DNA of 64,000 nucleotides from Lysobacteraceae bacterium (GTDB taxonomy: Bacteria; Pseudomonadota; Gammaproteobacteria; Xanthomonadales; Xanthomonadaceae). The notes under the pieces are model-generated. The model worked only from the letters and a program-made list of their open reading frames with translations, had not been told where the DNA came from and searched no databases. Position 1 is the first letter of the stretch; each line of letters opens with the position of its first letter. The position numbers were made by a program, and so were the translations under genes. Below, one piece after another: positions 38,873 through 49,290 of the stretch. The stretch covers positions 124,001 through 188,000 of the forward strand of contig SCUI01000013.1 in assembly GCA_004297225.1 (NCBI GenBank), written 5' to 3'.

Positions 38873-41035
38873 ATGCGTCATTCGGTCAAGGTCCTCGCGC
38901 TGGCGCTCGCCGGTTGCATCGGCAGCGCCGTGGCGGGCGAGGGCATGTGGGTCCCGCAGCAGCTGCCGCAGGTGGCGGCGCAGTTGCAGAATGCTGGCCT
39001 GGAATTGCCGCCGGAACAGCTGGCCGACCTGACCGGGCAACCGATGGGCGCGGTGGTCTCGCTCGGCGGCTGCACCGCCAGCTTCGTCTCGCCGCAGGGC
39101 CTGGTGGTGACCAACCACCATTGCGCCTACGGCGGCCTGCAGCTCAATTCGACCCCCGAGAACAACCTGATCGAAACCGGCTTCAACGCCGCCACCCTCG
39201 CCGACGAGATTTCCTCCGGCCCGAACGCGCGCATCTACGCGCTCGATTCGATCCGCGACGTCACCGCCGAAGCGAAGGCCGCGATCGCCGCCGCGCCGGA
39301 TGCCGCCGGCCGCACCGTGGCGCTGCAGGACCTGGAAAAGAAGCTGGTGGCCGAGTGCGAAGCCGAAGCCGGTTACCGCTGCCAGTTCTACAGCTTCTCC
39401 GGCGGCAACGCCTACCGCCTGTTCCGCAACCTGGAAATCCGCGACGTGCGCGTGGTCTACGCGCCGCCGCAGAGCATCGGCGCCTACGGCGGCGACATCG
39501 ACAACTGGATGTGGCCGCGCCACACCGGCGATTTCACCTTCATCCGCGCCTACGTCGGCAAGGACGGCAAGCCGGCGGCGTATTCGGAAGACAACGTGCC
39601 TTACCAGCCGAAGCACTGGCTGCGGATGGCCAGCCAGCCGCTGGAAATCGGCGATTTCGTCATGGTCGCCGGCTATCCCGGCCGCACCGCGCGCTACGCG
39701 CTGGCGGGCGCCTTCGACGACACCGCGCAGTGGAGCTACCCGCAGGTCGTCGAGCACTACGGCGCGATGATCGACCTGGTCGAAGCCGCCGGCAAGCAGG
39801 ACGAGGACATCGCGGTGAAGTACGCCAGCGCGGTGAAGAGCTGGCACAACGTGGTCAAGAATTACCAGGGCCAGCTGACCGGCTTCGAGCGCATCCACGC
39901 CAGCGAGCGCAAGCACGCCGAGGAGGACGCCGTGCTGGCCTGGCTGCGCGCGCAGGGCGACGACGGCAAGGCCGCGCTGGCCGCGCACGCGAAGCTGCAG
40001 GAATTGCTGGCGGTCGAGCGCGCCACCCGCGAGCGTGATTTCGTCTTCGGCCAGCTGATGCGCACGGCGGTGATCGGCCGTGCGGTCGATCTCTACCGCC
40101 TGGCGATCGAACGGCAGAAACCCGATGCCGAACGCGAGCCCGGCTACCAGGCCCGCGACCTGCCTTCCTTCGAGGGCGGCCTGAAGCAGATGGACCGTCG
40201 CTACGCGCCGGCAATGGACCGGCAGCTGCAGGAATACTGGCTGCGCCAGTACATCGCGCTGCCCGCGGACCAGCACGTCGCGGCACTGGATTCCTGGCTC
40301 GGCGGCAACGACGAGGCCGCCGTGCAGCGCGCGCTCGATCGCCTGTCCGGCACGGGCCTGGGGCAGCTCGACAACCGCCTGGCGCTGCTCGAGGCGGACC
40401 GCGCCGCGTTCGAGGCGAGCCAGGACCCGGCGGTGCAGCTGGCGGTGGCGTTGATGCCGACGATCCTGGAGATGGAGCAGCGCGACAAGGCGATCCAGGG
40501 CGAGGAGCTGCTGGCGCGGCCCGTGTACCTGCAGGCCGTCGCCGATTACAAGGCCTCGAAGGGCGAGTCGGTGTATCCGGACGCGAACTCCTCGCTGCGC
40601 ATCACCTTCGGCAACGTCAAGGGCTACACCAAGCTCGATGGCAGCGCGCAGGCGCCGTTCACCACGCTCGAGCAGGTGGCGGGCAAGGCCACCGGCGTGG
40701 AGCCGTTCGACGCGCCGCAGGTGCTGCTCGATGCGATCGCCGAAAAGCGCCATGGCAAGTACGCCAGCAAGGAACTGGGCACCGTGCCGGTGAACTTCCT
40801 GTCGGACCTGGACATCACCGGCGGCAACTCCGGTTCGCCGGTGATGGACGCGCGCGGCGAACTGGTGGGCCTGGCCTTCGACATGAACTGGGAAGCGGTG
40901 GTCTCGAACTGGGTGTTCGACCCCGACATGACCCGGATGATCTCGATGGATGCGCGTTACATGCTGTGGATCCTCGATGAAGTGATGCCGGCGCCGCGAC
41001 TGGTGGCCGAACTCGACTCCGCACAGAAGGACTGA
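38873..41035 (+). CDS. S46 family dipeptidyl-peptidase, paralogue 1 (Met at specificity site)
   Basis: A 720-residue periplasmic serine peptidase releasing dipeptides from peptide N-termini. Signal peptide ~1-22. Chymotrypsin-like core with catalytic His in [10 protein letters not shown] (residues 82-83), Asp in [17 protein letters not shown] and Ser653 in GGNSGSPV; a helical cap domain lies in between. The residue 18 after the Ser, expected to set S1 preference (Gly in DPP7, Arg in DPP11), is Met671 (AFDMNWE). First of three tandem paralogues; the next starts 6 bp after the stop. ATG 38873 follows GGAG. Confidence 0.95.
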   Translation: MRHSVKVLALALAGCIGSAVAGEGMWVPQQLPQVAAQLQNAGLELPPEQLADLTGQPMGAVVSLGGCTASFVSPQGLVVTNHHCAYGGLQLNSTPENNLIETGFNAATLADEISSGPNARIYALDSIRDVTAEAKAAIAAAPDAAGRTVALQDLEKKLVAECEAEAGYRCQFYSFSGGNAYRLFRNLEIRDVRVVYAPPQSIGAYGGDIDNWMWPRHTGDFTFIRAYVGKDGKPAAYSEDNVPYQPKHWLRMASQPLEIGDFVMVAGYPGRTARYALAGAFDDTAQWSYPQVVEHYGAMIDLVEAAGKQDEDIAVKYASAVKSWHNVVKNYQGQLTGFERIHASERKHAEEDAVLAWLRAQGDDGKAALAAHAKLQELLAVERATRERDFVFGQLMRTAVIGRAVDLYRLAIERQKPDAEREPGYQARDLPSFEGGLKQMDRRYAPAMDRQLQEYWLRQYIALPADQHVAALDSWLGGNDEAAVQRALDRLSGTGLGQLDNRLALLEADRAAFEASQDPAVQLAVALMPTILEMEQRDKAIQGEELLARPVYLQAVADYKASKGESVYPDANSSLRITFGNVKGYTKLDGSAQAPFTTLEQVAGKATGVEPFDAPQVLLDAIAEKRHGKYASKELGTVPVNFLSDLDITGGNSGSPVMDARGELVGLAFDMNWEAVVSNWVFDPDMTRMISMDARYMLWILDEVMPAPRLVAELDSAQKD

Positions 41036-41041
41036 CCGGAC

Positions 41042-43231
41042 ATGCGCAATCTCACCCTGGCCGCGGCGCTCGCCGCGGCGATCCTCGCCACCACCGCGCC
41101 GCTTCCCGCCCACGCCGACGAAGGCATGTGGCGCCCCAGCCAGATGCCGCAGCTCGCGGCGCAGCTGAAGGCGCGCGGCCTGCAGATGGATCCGGCCGCG
41201 CTGTCGAACCTGGCCGGCAAGCCGCTGGACGCGGTGATCAGCCTCGGCGGTTGCACCGCCAGCTTCGTCTCGCCCGAAGGCCTGGTGGTGACCAACCACC
41301 ACTGCGGCTACGGCGCGATCCAGTACAACTCCACGCCCGAGCGCGACCTGCTGAAGGACGGTTTCGTCGCCGCCAGCTTCGCCGATGAACTGCCCGCCGA
41401 CCCGAACGCGCGCATCTACGTGACCCAGGAAATCAGCGACGTGACCGCGCAGGTGGTCGAGGGGCTCGACGGCATGGACGGCAAGGCGCGTTTCGACGCG
41501 ATCGACGCGCGCGAGAAGGCGCTGGTCGCCGCGTGCGAGGAACCCGGTGGCCTGCGCTGCAACGTCTACAGCTTCAACGGCGGGCTCGAGTACTCGCTGA
41601 TCCGCCAGCTCGAGATCCAGGACGTGCGCCTGGTCTACGCGCCACCCGAGTCGATCGGCAAGTTCGGTGGCGACATCGACAACTTCGAGTGGCCCCGGCA
41701 CACCGGCGACTGGAGCTTCCTGCGCGCCTACGTCGGCAAGGACGGCAAGCCCGCGCCGTACGCGAAGGACAACGTCCCGTTCCAGCCGAAGAGCTGGTTG
41801 ACCGTGTCGCAGCAGCCGCTGCAGGCCGGCGACTACGTGATGGTCGCGGGCTACCCCGGCCGCACCAACCGCTATCGCCTGGCGAGCGAGGTGCAGGACG
41901 CGATCGACTGGAGCCATCCGGAGTCGGTCGCGTACTTCAAGGACTACCTGGCCGAGATCGAACGCACGACCGCCGGCGACAAGGCCGCCGCGCTGAAATA
42001 CGCGTCCACCGTGGCCGGCATCAACAACGCGCTCAAGCTCTACCAGGGCCAGCTCGACGGCTTCGCGCAGATGGACGATCCGGTCGGCATGAAGCGGGCC
42101 CGCGAGGACGCGCTGAAGCAGTGGCTCGCCACGCGCGGCGAGGCCGGCAAGGCCCAGGTCGCCGCGCTGGCGGCGCTGGAGCGCGAGCTGGCCGCCGCGG
42201 AAGCCACGCGCGAGCGCGACCGCTGGTTCCCGAGCGTCGCCTCCGGCGGGCTCACCGGCACCGCCGTGTCGCTGTACCGCAACGCGATCGAGCAGGCCAA
42301 GCCGGACGCCGAGCGCGAGAGCGGCTACCAGGCCCGCGACGCCGCGCGCCTGGAAGGGCGGATGAAGTCGATGGACAAGCGTTACGACGCGTCCGTGGAC
42401 AAGGCGCTGACGAAGCTGCGGATCGAGCGCTACCTGGCGCAGGTGCCGGCCGCCAGCCGCGTGGCCGAACTCGACGCCTGGCTCGGCATCGGACCGAACG
42501 ACAAGTCCGTCGCCGATCTCGACGCCCGGCTCGATGCGCTGTACGCGGGCAGCAAGCTGGGCGATGAAGCCGTGCGCCTGCAGCTGCTCAAGGCCGACCG
42601 CGCCACGATCGAGGCTTCCGACGACCCCGCGCTGCGCTTCGCGGTGCAGGTGATGCCGGCGTTGCTGCGGCTGGAGGGCGAGGGCGAGGCCCGCGAAGGC
42701 CGCATCTCCGCGCTGCGCCCGCAATTCATGCAGGCGATGATCGACTTCAACGCCTCGCAGGGCCGCCCGGTCTACCCGGATGCGAATTCTTCGCTGCGGA
42801 TCACCTTCGGCACCGTGCGCGGCTACTCGCCGCGCGACGCGGTGCAGATGCAGCCGTTCACCACGCTGGCCGGCATCGTCGCCAAGACCACCGGCGAGGA
42901 TCCGTTCATCACCCCGCAGCCGATGCTCGATGCCATCGCCAGCGGCGAAGGCGCGCAGTACCGCATGGCCGCGCTGGGCGACGTGCCGGTGAACTTCCTC
43001 AGCGACGTCGACACCACCGGCGGCAACTCCGGCTCGCCGACCCTGGATGCGAAGGGCGAACTGGTCGGCCTGCTGTTCGACGGCAACTACGAGAGCCTGA
43101 GCGCCGACTGGATCTTCAATCCCGACCTGACCCGTTCGATCCATGTCGATGCGCGCTACATGCGCTGGGTGATGGACGAGGTCGACCACGCCGAGCGCCT
43201 GCTCGAGGAAATGGGGCTGCCGCATGACTGA
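41042..43231 (+). CDS. S46 family dipeptidyl-peptidase, paralogue 2 (Gly, DPP7-like)
   Basis: A 729-residue paralogue with signal peptide (~1-24, LPAHADE), VVTNHHCGYG, FGGDIDNFEWPRHTGDW and Ser663 in GGNSGSPT. The specificity position holds Gly681 (LFDGNYE), as in DPP7, which accepts large hydrophobic P1 residues. It begins 6 bp after paralogue 1 and overlaps paralogue 3 by 8 bp, so the three are probably one operon. Confidence 0.95.
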   Translation: MRNLTLAAALAAAILATTAPLPAHADEGMWRPSQMPQLAAQLKARGLQMDPAALSNLAGKPLDAVISLGGCTASFVSPEGLVVTNHHCGYGAIQYNSTPERDLLKDGFVAASFADELPADPNARIYVTQEISDVTAQVVEGLDGMDGKARFDAIDAREKALVAACEEPGGLRCNVYSFNGGLEYSLIRQLEIQDVRLVYAPPESIGKFGGDIDNFEWPRHTGDWSFLRAYVGKDGKPAPYAKDNVPFQPKSWLTVSQQPLQAGDYVMVAGYPGRTNRYRLASEVQDAIDWSHPESVAYFKDYLAEIERTTAGDKAAALKYASTVAGINNALKLYQGQLDGFAQMDDPVGMKRAREDALKQWLATRGEAGKAQVAALAALERELAAAEATRERDRWFPSVASGGLTGTAVSLYRNAIEQAKPDAERESGYQARDAARLEGRMKSMDKRYDASVDKALTKLRIERYLAQVPAASRVAELDAWLGIGPNDKSVADLDARLDALYAGSKLGDEAVRLQLLKADRATIEASDDPALRFAVQVMPALLRLEGEGEAREGRISALRPQFMQAMIDFNASQGRPVYPDANSSLRITFGTVRGYSPRDAVQMQPFTTLAGIVAKTTGEDPFITPQPMLDAIASGEGAQYRMAALGDVPVNFLSDVDTTGGNSGSPTLDAKGELVGLLFDGNYESLSADWIFNPDLTRSIHVDARYMRWVMDEVDHAERLLEEMGLPHD

Positions 43232-45398
43232 TGCACGCAAGTTCGGAATGGCCGCGGCCGTGGTCGCGGCGGTGGGTTTCGCCGGCACGCAACAGGCACG
43301 GGCCGACGAAGGCATGTGGCTGCCCTCGCAACTGCCCGCGATCGCGGAGAAGCTGCGCGCGGCCGGCTACCAGGGCGATCCCGCAGCGCTGGCCGACCTG
43401 ACCAGGCCGCCGATGAACGCGGTGGTCTCGCTCGGCGGCTGCACCGCCAGTTTCGTCTCGCCCAAGGGGCTGGTGGTGACCAACCACCACTGCGCCATGG
43501 GCGCGATACAGCTCAACTCGACGTCGCAGGACAACCTGATCGAGAACGGCTTCATTGCCGCCGACATGGCCGCCGAGCGCTCGGCCGGCCCGGCCGCGCG
43601 GGTGCTGGTGACGGTCGCCTTCGACAAGGTCACCGACCGGATCCTCGCCGACGCGCGCGGCAAGACCGGGCGCGCGTACTACGACGCGGTGGACGCGGCG
43701 GAAAAGGCGCTGGTCGCCGAATGCGAGGCCGATGCCGGCTATCGCTGCAGCGTCGCCGACATGGACTACGGCACCGACTTCTACCTGGTCAAGCAGCTGG
43801 AGCTGAAGGACATCCGGCTGGTGTACGCGCCGCCGGAAGCGATCGGCAACTACGGCGACGAGATCGACAACTTCATGTGGCCGCGGCACAGCGGCGACTT
43901 CGCCTTCTACCGCGCCTACGTCGGCCCGGACGGCAAGCCGGCGCCGTTCGCGGAGGATAACGTGCCGTACACGCCGCCCGCATGGCTCACCGTGTCCACC
44001 GACCCGGTGGGCGAGGGCGACTTCGCCATGCTGGCCGGGTATCCGGGCCGCACGTTCCGCCACCGCACGGCGATGGAATTCGCCGAGCAGGTGCAGGACA
44101 CGCTGCCCTCGCGCGTGGACATCTACGGCGCGCTGGTCGACACGATCGAGAAGGCGGCCGCCGGCGACGCCGAGGCGCAGGTGCTGTACGCGGCGCAGCT
44201 GGCGTCGCTGGAGAACGGACTCAAGCGCGCGCAGGGCGAGCTGGACGGATTGCGCCGCAGCGATGCGGTCGCCACCCGTGCGGCGGACGAAGCGGCGATG
44301 CTGGCGTGGTTCGGCAAGCAGGCCGGGGCGGAGGCCGCGCTGGCCGACATCGAGGCGGCGAAGCAGTTGATCGCCGCGGCGCACGCCACCAGCGACCGCG
44401 ACACGCTGTTCGACCTGATGCTGTCGCAGACCCAGTTGCTGGGCAGCGCCTATCGCCTGCAGCGGCTGGCGCTGGAACGCGGCAAGCCCGACGCGCAACG
44501 CGAAAGCGGCTACCAGCAGCGCGACGAAGCGCGGATCGAAGCCGCGCTGAAGCAGGTGCAGCGCCGCTACGACGCGAAGGTCGAGAAGGCGATCCTGGCC
44601 GAACTGCTGCGCCGCTACCGTGCGCTGCCCGCCGGCCAACGCATCGCCGAGCTCGACGCGGTGTTCGGCGCCGATGCGACCGCGGCCAGCGCCGCGCTCG
44701 ACCGTATCTACGCTGCCACCACGCTCGGCGACGCCGACGTGCGACTGGGCCTGCTGGCGGCCGATCCCGCCACGGTGCAGTCCAGCGACGATGCGCTGAT
44801 GCAGGTGGCGGCGAAGTTGCTGCCCGCGGTGCTGCGCGACGAGGACGTCGAAAAGCAGCGCGCCGGCGACCTGCTGCGGCTGCGCCCGTCGTACATGCGC
44901 GGCTGGGCCGGCTACGGCGCCGCCAATGGCAAGCCGCTGTATCCGGACGCCAATTCCACGCTGCGCGTGAGCTACGGCAAGGTCAGTTCGCTGGATCCGC
45001 GCGACGGCGTGCACTACACGCCGCTGACCACGGTGAAGGGCATCGTCGAGAAGCACACCGGCGTGGTGCCCTTCGACGCCCCGGACCCGTTGCTCGCCGC
45101 AATCGCCAAGGGCGACTTCGGCACGACCGCCGACCCGGTGCTCGAGACCCAGACCGTCGACTTCATGACCAACCTGGACACCACCGGCGGCAACTCCGGT
45201 TCGCCGGTGCTGGACGCGAAGGGGCGGCTGATCGGCCTGAACTTCGACAGCAACTGGGAAGCGGTGAGCGCCAGCTGGATGTACGACCCGCGCTACAAGC
45301 GCGCGATCCACGTCGACATCCGCTACCTGCGCTGGCTGCTGGCCAAGGTCTACCCCGCGCCGCACCTGCTGGAGGAAATGAACCTGCCCGCGGAGTAG
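43224..45398 (+). CDS. S46 family dipeptidyl-peptidase, paralogue 3 (Ser at specificity site)
   Basis: A 724-residue paralogue with signal peptide (~1-27, QQARADE), [27 protein letters not shown] and Ser658 in GGNSGSPV. The specificity position is Ser676 (NFDSNWE). The sequence around the catalytic Asp (GDEIDN) differs from GGDIDN in the other two. ATG 43224 overlaps paralogue 2. Confidence 0.95.
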   Translation: MTDARKFGMAAAVVAAVGFAGTQQARADEGMWLPSQLPAIAEKLRAAGYQGDPAALADLTRPPMNAVVSLGGCTASFVSPKGLVVTNHHCAMGAIQLNSTSQDNLIENGFIAADMAAERSAGPAARVLVTVAFDKVTDRILADARGKTGRAYYDAVDAAEKALVAECEADAGYRCSVADMDYGTDFYLVKQLELKDIRLVYAPPEAIGNYGDEIDNFMWPRHSGDFAFYRAYVGPDGKPAPFAEDNVPYTPPAWLTVSTDPVGEGDFAMLAGYPGRTFRHRTAMEFAEQVQDTLPSRVDIYGALVDTIEKAAAGDAEAQVLYAAQLASLENGLKRAQGELDGLRRSDAVATRAADEAAMLAWFGKQAGAEAALADIEAAKQLIAAAHATSDRDTLFDLMLSQTQLLGSAYRLQRLALERGKPDAQRESGYQQRDEARIEAALKQVQRRYDAKVEKAILAELLRRYRALPAGQRIAELDAVFGADATAASAALDRIYAATTLGDADVRLGLLAADPATVQSSDDALMQVAAKLLPAVLRDEDVEKQRAGDLLRLRPSYMRGWAGYGAANGKPLYPDANSTLRVSYGKVSSLDPRDGVHYTPLTTVKGIVEKHTGVVPFDAPDPLLAAIAKGDFGTTADPVLETQTVDFMTNLDTTGGNSGSPVLDAKGRLIGLNFDSNWEAVSASWMYDPRYKRAIHVDIRYLRWLLAKVYPAPHLLEEMNLPAE

Positions 45399-45583
45399 GC
45401 CAGGCTTCCGCCCGTCGGCATGTGGCGTTTCCCCGCGCCCGTCTGCTAACGTGGCGGCAATCGCGGATTCCCATGCCTGCCGGCCCCGTTTCCCGATAGC
45501 GTTATCCCGGTTGCCCTGCGCGCCGGGACCCGTCCTGCCGGCGGCGTGCGCGTCCGTGGTCCCACCACCACAGGAGCGCGTTG

Positions 45584-47152
45584 ATGAAAGTGCTGGCATG
45601 CGATGGCATCCACGAGGACGGCATGGCCTTGTTCCGCGAGGCCGGCTGGGATGTCGCCATCGCCCCCGAACCGATCAAGGACCCTTCCCGCCTGGCTGCG
45701 GCCCTGGCCGACGTCGACGCCGTGCTGGTGCGTTCGGCCACGCCGGTGCCGGCTGCAGCGCTGGCCGGCGTCAGTCGCCTGCGGGTCATCGGCCGCGCCG
45801 GGGCGGGCGTCGACACCATCGACGTCGATGCCGCCACCAATGCCGGCATCGCGGTGATGAACGCGCCCGACGGCAACACTCTGGCGGCCGCCGAGCACGC
45901 GTTGTCGCTGCTGTTCGCGCTCGCCCGCCACGTGCCCCGCGCCGATGCCGGGATGAAGGCGGGGCAGTGGCCCAAGGCAGGGCTCACCGGGTTCGAGCTG
46001 GAAGGCAAGAAGCTCGGCGTGATCGGCCTGGGCCGCATCGGCGGCACGGTGGCCCGCAAGGCGCGCGGACTGGGCATGGACGTCGCCGCGTACGATCCGT
46101 TCCTGCCGACCTCGGCCGCGGCCCACGGCAGCGTGCCGTTGAAGACGCTGGACGAGCTGCTCGCCTGGGCCGACGTGATCACCCTGCACGTGCCGCGGAC
46201 CAAGGAGACCACGCACCTGCTCAACGCGCAGACACTGGCGATGATGAAGCCCGGCGCCTACCTGGTGAATGCCGCGCGCGGCGGCCTGGTCGACGAGGCC
46301 GCGCTGCTCGATGCGCTCGATTCCGGGCACCTGGCCGGTGCGGCGCTCGACACCTTCGCCACCGAGCCGCTGCCGGCCGACTCGCCGCTACGCGCGCATC
46401 CGAAGCTGGTGCTGACGCCGCACCTGGGCGCGTCCACCGGCGAGGCGCAGCAGGCGGTCAGCACGATCCTCGCCCGCGAGGTGCTGGACTACTTCGAATC
46501 CGGCGCGGTCGCCGGCTGCGTCAACCTGCCGCCGCTCAGCGCCGAGGCGGCGCGCGAAGTGGTGCCGTGGATGCCGCTGATGACGGCGCTGGGACGCCTG
46601 GCGATGCGCCTCGTGCCCGCGCCGGTGAAGCTGCACCTCACTTATGCCGGGCGCGTGGAGGCGCTGGATCCGCGGCCGCTGACGCGGTTGCTGGTGGCCG
46701 GCCTGCTGGGTGGTGCCTCCACCCGGGTGACCCCGGTCAACGCGCTGCAGGAAGCCGCCGCGCGCGGGCTGGTGGTGGCCGAAACCGTCGGCGGCGATGC
46801 CGACGGCTTCGACCGCCTGCTCAGGCTGCGGATCGAGGACGAGAGCGGCAACGCGCGCGAACTGGAGGCCACGCTGCACCGCGGTGCGCGGGTGGTGCGG
46901 CTGGACGGCGTCGAAATCGAGTTCGATCCGCTCGCGCACGTGCTGCTGATGCGCAACGTCGACCGCCCCGGCCTGATCGGCCTGGTCGGTTCGCACCTGG
47001 GCGCGGCCGAGGTCAACATCGTCAACTTCTCGCTGGGCGCGAAGGGCGACGGCGAGGCGCTGGCGGCGATCACCGTCGACCGCGAAGTCCCCGAGGCGCA
47101 ACTGGTGGCCTTGCGCGGAATCACCGGCGTGCTGTCGCTGGAGGCACTGTGA
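45584..47152 (+). CDS. serA: D-3-phosphoglycerate dehydrogenase
   Basis: A 522-residue first enzyme of serine synthesis, long (type 1) form. NAD-binding GVIGLGRIGGTVARKARGLG, catalytic Arg in AARGGLVDE, Glu/His pair ending in PHLGAST, then an allosteric substrate-binding domain and C-terminal ACT domain (VLLMRNVDRPGLIGLVGSHL) for serine feedback. AGGAGC lies 11 nt before ATG 45584. Followed by a GTGA-overlapping phosphatase gene. Confidence 0.96.
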   Translation: MKVLACDGIHEDGMALFREAGWDVAIAPEPIKDPSRLAAALADVDAVLVRSATPVPAAALAGVSRLRVIGRAGAGVDTIDVDAATNAGIAVMNAPDGNTLAAAEHALSLLFALARHVPRADAGMKAGQWPKAGLTGFELEGKKLGVIGLGRIGGTVARKARGLGMDVAAYDPFLPTSAAAHGSVPLKTLDELLAWADVITLHVPRTKETTHLLNAQTLAMMKPGAYLVNAARGGLVDEAALLDALDSGHLAGAALDTFATEPLPADSPLRAHPKLVLTPHLGASTGEAQQAVSTILAREVLDYFESGAVAGCVNLPPLSAEAAREVVPWMPLMTALGRLAMRLVPAPVKLHLTYAGRVEALDPRPLTRLLVAGLLGGASTRVTPVNALQEAAARGLVVAETVGGDADGFDRLLRLRIEDESGNARELEATLHRGARVVRLDGVEIEFDPLAHVLLMRNVDRPGLIGLVGSHLGAAEVNIVNFSLGAKGDGEALAAITVDREVPEAQLVALRGITGVLSLEAL

Positions 47153-47793
47153 GGCTGTTGCTGGCGCGCCACGGCGAAACCCCATGGAACGCGGAAGGCC
47201 GTTACCAGGGCCGTGAGGACATCCCGCTGTCGCCCACCGGCGAGGCGCAGGCGCGGGCATTGGGCGAGCGCCTGCGCGACTTCCGCGTGGATCGCGCGGT
47301 GGCCTCGCCGCTGTCGCGCGCGCGCCGCACTGCCGAACTGGCGCTGGGCGAGGCGCGGGCGCCGCTGCTGTCGCTGGACGAGGGGTTCCTCGAAATCGCG
47401 CACGGCAGCTGGGAAGGATTGCTCGCGGGCGAGATCCGCGAGCGCGACCCGGAGCGCGCCCGCGCCTGGCGCGAGGCTCCGCAGGAAGTGCTGATGCCCG
47501 GCGGCGAATCGCTGCGGCAGGTGCTGGACCGCGCCTGGCCGGCGCTGCAGCGCGCAGGCGAGGGCCTGGGCAACGACGATACCTTGCTGGTCGTCGCCCA
47601 CGACGCAGTCAATCGCGTGCTGCTGTGCCGGATCCTCGGCCTGCCGCTCTCCAACCTGTGGCGCTTCCGGCAGGCGCCGACCACACTCAACCTGCTCGAA
47701 GGCGAGGACATCGCCCGCCTGGAGGTCGTCCGCCTCAACGATTGCGCGCACCACACGCCGCTTTTCGGGGAAGCGGTGCATCGAGCGCTGTAG
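47149..47793 (+). CDS. Histidine phosphatase family protein (phosphoglycerate mutase-like)
   Basis: A 214-residue protein starting at GTG 47149, which overlaps the serA stop (GTGA). RHG motif LLLARHGETPWNAEGRYQG with the phosphoryl-accepting His, second His in VVAHDAVNR, and catalytic Glu in EIAHGSWEG. It resembles cobalamin/alpha-ribazole phosphatases and small phosphoglycerate phosphatases. Coupling to serA may hint at a phosphoserine- or phosphoglycerate-type substrate, but that is speculative. Confidence 0.88.
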   Translation: MRLLLARHGETPWNAEGRYQGREDIPLSPTGEAQARALGERLRDFRVDRAVASPLSRARRTAELALGEARAPLLSLDEGFLEIAHGSWEGLLAGEIRERDPERARAWREAPQEVLMPGGESLRQVLDRAWPALQRAGEGLGNDDTLLVVAHDAVNRVLLCRILGLPLSNLWRFRQAPTTLNLLEGEDIARLEVVRLNDCAHHTPLFGEAVHRAL

Positions 47794-47830
47794 TCGCTCG
47801 TCCACGCCGCAGCGCGGTCCCGGCAGCGTA

Positions 47831-47916
47831 GCGGGAAAGGCGGGGCTCCCTTGGGCGAATTGAAGGAGGAGGCGAAGCCGGGGGACATTCGCCCAAGGGA
47901 GCCCCGCCTTTCCCGC
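47831..47916. repeat. 30-bp perfect inverted repeat before folC
   Basis: The arms 47831-47860 and 47887-47916 are perfect inverted copies around a 26-nt loop. No T-run follows. No target-site duplication is visible. It may be a dispersed palindromic element acting as a terminator between the serA operon and folC. Confidence 0.88.
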
Positions 47917-47954
47917 GAGAGCGCCCATCCGAAGTCCAGCTTTTACAATGGGCC

Positions 47955-49232
47955 ATGTCACGCACACTTCCGCAATGGCTCGACTACATCGAGCGGCTGC
48001 ATCCGAAGACGGTCGAGCTCGGCCTGGAACGCGTGCGCGCGGTCGCGCAACGCATGGGTCTCGGCCGGCCGGCGCGCAAGGTCGTCACCGTCGCAGGCAC
48101 CAACGGCAAGGGCTCCACGGTCGCCTTCATCGAAGCGATCGCGCGCGCCGCGGGATGGCGCACCGGCGCCTACACCTCGCCGCACCTGCTGGCCTACAAC
48201 GAGCGCGTGCGCATCGACGGCCGCGACGCCGGCGACGAAGCGCTGGTCGCCGGCTTCGAGGCGGTCGAGGCGTCGCGCGGCGACACCGCGCTGACCTATT
48301 TCGAGTACGGCACGCTGTGCGCGCTGTGGCTGTTCGAGCGCGCACGACTGGACCTGGCGGTGCTGGAAGTGGGGCTGGGCGGCCGGCTCGACGCGGTGAA
48401 CCTGGTCGACGCCGACGTCGCGGTGATCACCACCGTGGACATCGACCACGTCGACTGGCTCGGCAGCGACCGCGACGCCATCGGCCGCGAGAAGGCCGGC
48501 ATCGCCCGAGCCTGGACGCCGCTGGTGCTGGGCGACGACGATCCGCCAGCCAGCGTGCTGCGCCATGCCTATGCGATCGGCGCGCCGGCGGTGCGCGCGA
48601 ACTGCGATTTCTTCTTCGAGAGGCTCGGCGACGACGCCTGGCGCTGGCGCGAGATCAACCGCACTTACGAATTGCCGTTGCCGCGGCTGGCGGCGCCGTC
48701 GCAGTTGCGCAATGCCGCGACCGCGATCGCCGCGTTGCGCGCGCTGGGCGAACCCTTGCCCGCGGCGGCGATCGCCGAGGGCGTCGCCGATGCGCGGCTT
48801 CCGGGCCGGCTGCAGCGTTGCGAACGCGACGGCATCGAAGTGATGGTGGACGTCGGCCACAACCCGCAGGCCGCGCGCGAGCTGGCGCGATGGCTGGGCG
48901 ATGCGCCGGTGCGCGGGCGCACGCTGGCGGTGTTCGCGGCGCTGGGCGACAAGGACCTGGCCGGCATCGTCGAACCGCTGGCGCCGCGGATCGACGCCTG
49001 GTACCTGGCCGGTCTCGACGTCGGCGCCCGCGGACTGCCGATCGACGGCTTCGGCGCCCGCCTGGCCGGCACCGCGGCCGCGGGCGGGCGGCCCCACGCC
49101 ACCGTCGAACAGGCCCTGGCGGACGCCCTCGCCGACGCCGTGCGCGGGGACCGGGTGCTGGTGTTCGGCTCGTTCCACACCGCCGCCGCCGCGTTGCAGG
49201 CGCTGCAACCGCCACCGGCGGGGCGGGGTTAA
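47955..49232 (+). CDS. folC: Bifunctional folylpolyglutamate/dihydrofolate synthase
   Basis: A 425-residue Mur-ligase-type enzyme adding glutamate to folates and making dihydrofolate. P-loop VAGTNGKGSTVAFIE, YTSPHLLAYNERVRIDG, LEVGLGGRLDAVNLV, DHVDWLG and DVGHNPQAA are intact. Followed by dedD, cvpA and purF in the same order as in E. coli. Confidence 0.97.
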   Translation: MSRTLPQWLDYIERLHPKTVELGLERVRAVAQRMGLGRPARKVVTVAGTNGKGSTVAFIEAIARAAGWRTGAYTSPHLLAYNERVRIDGRDAGDEALVAGFEAVEASRGDTALTYFEYGTLCALWLFERARLDLAVLEVGLGGRLDAVNLVDADVAVITTVDIDHVDWLGSDRDAIGREKAGIARAWTPLVLGDDDPPASVLRHAYAIGAPAVRANCDFFFERLGDDAWRWREINRTYELPLPRLAAPSQLRNAATAIAALRALGEPLPAAAIAEGVADARLPGRLQRCERDGIEVMVDVGHNPQAARELARWLGDAPVRGRTLAVFAALGDKDLAGIVEPLAPRIDAWYLAGLDVGARGLPIDGFGARLAGTAAAGGRPHATVEQALADALADAVRGDRVLVFGSFHTAAAALQALQPPPAGRG

Positions 49233-49290
49233 GGGGGCGGCGCCCCGCGCCAGTTATAATTCGCGCGCCTCCCGCAGCACGCGAGCGCCG

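Noticed and set aside
38798-43315. A very long open frame on the minus strand opposite the S46 genes
   Set aside because: It is the antisense of three well-supported peptidase genes; low-complexity His/Arg/Gly/Val-rich translation and absence of motifs show it is a high-GC shadow frame.
45451-47793. One plus-strand open frame spanning serA and the phosphatase gene
   Set aside because: Only its last 215 codons (from GTG 47149) have a recognisable fold; the upstream part is a shadow frame of serA.
47831-47916. Miniature transposable element (MITE)
   Set aside because: Perfect arms are present but there is no visible target-site duplication or transposase-like terminal motif, so it is only reported as an inverted repeat.
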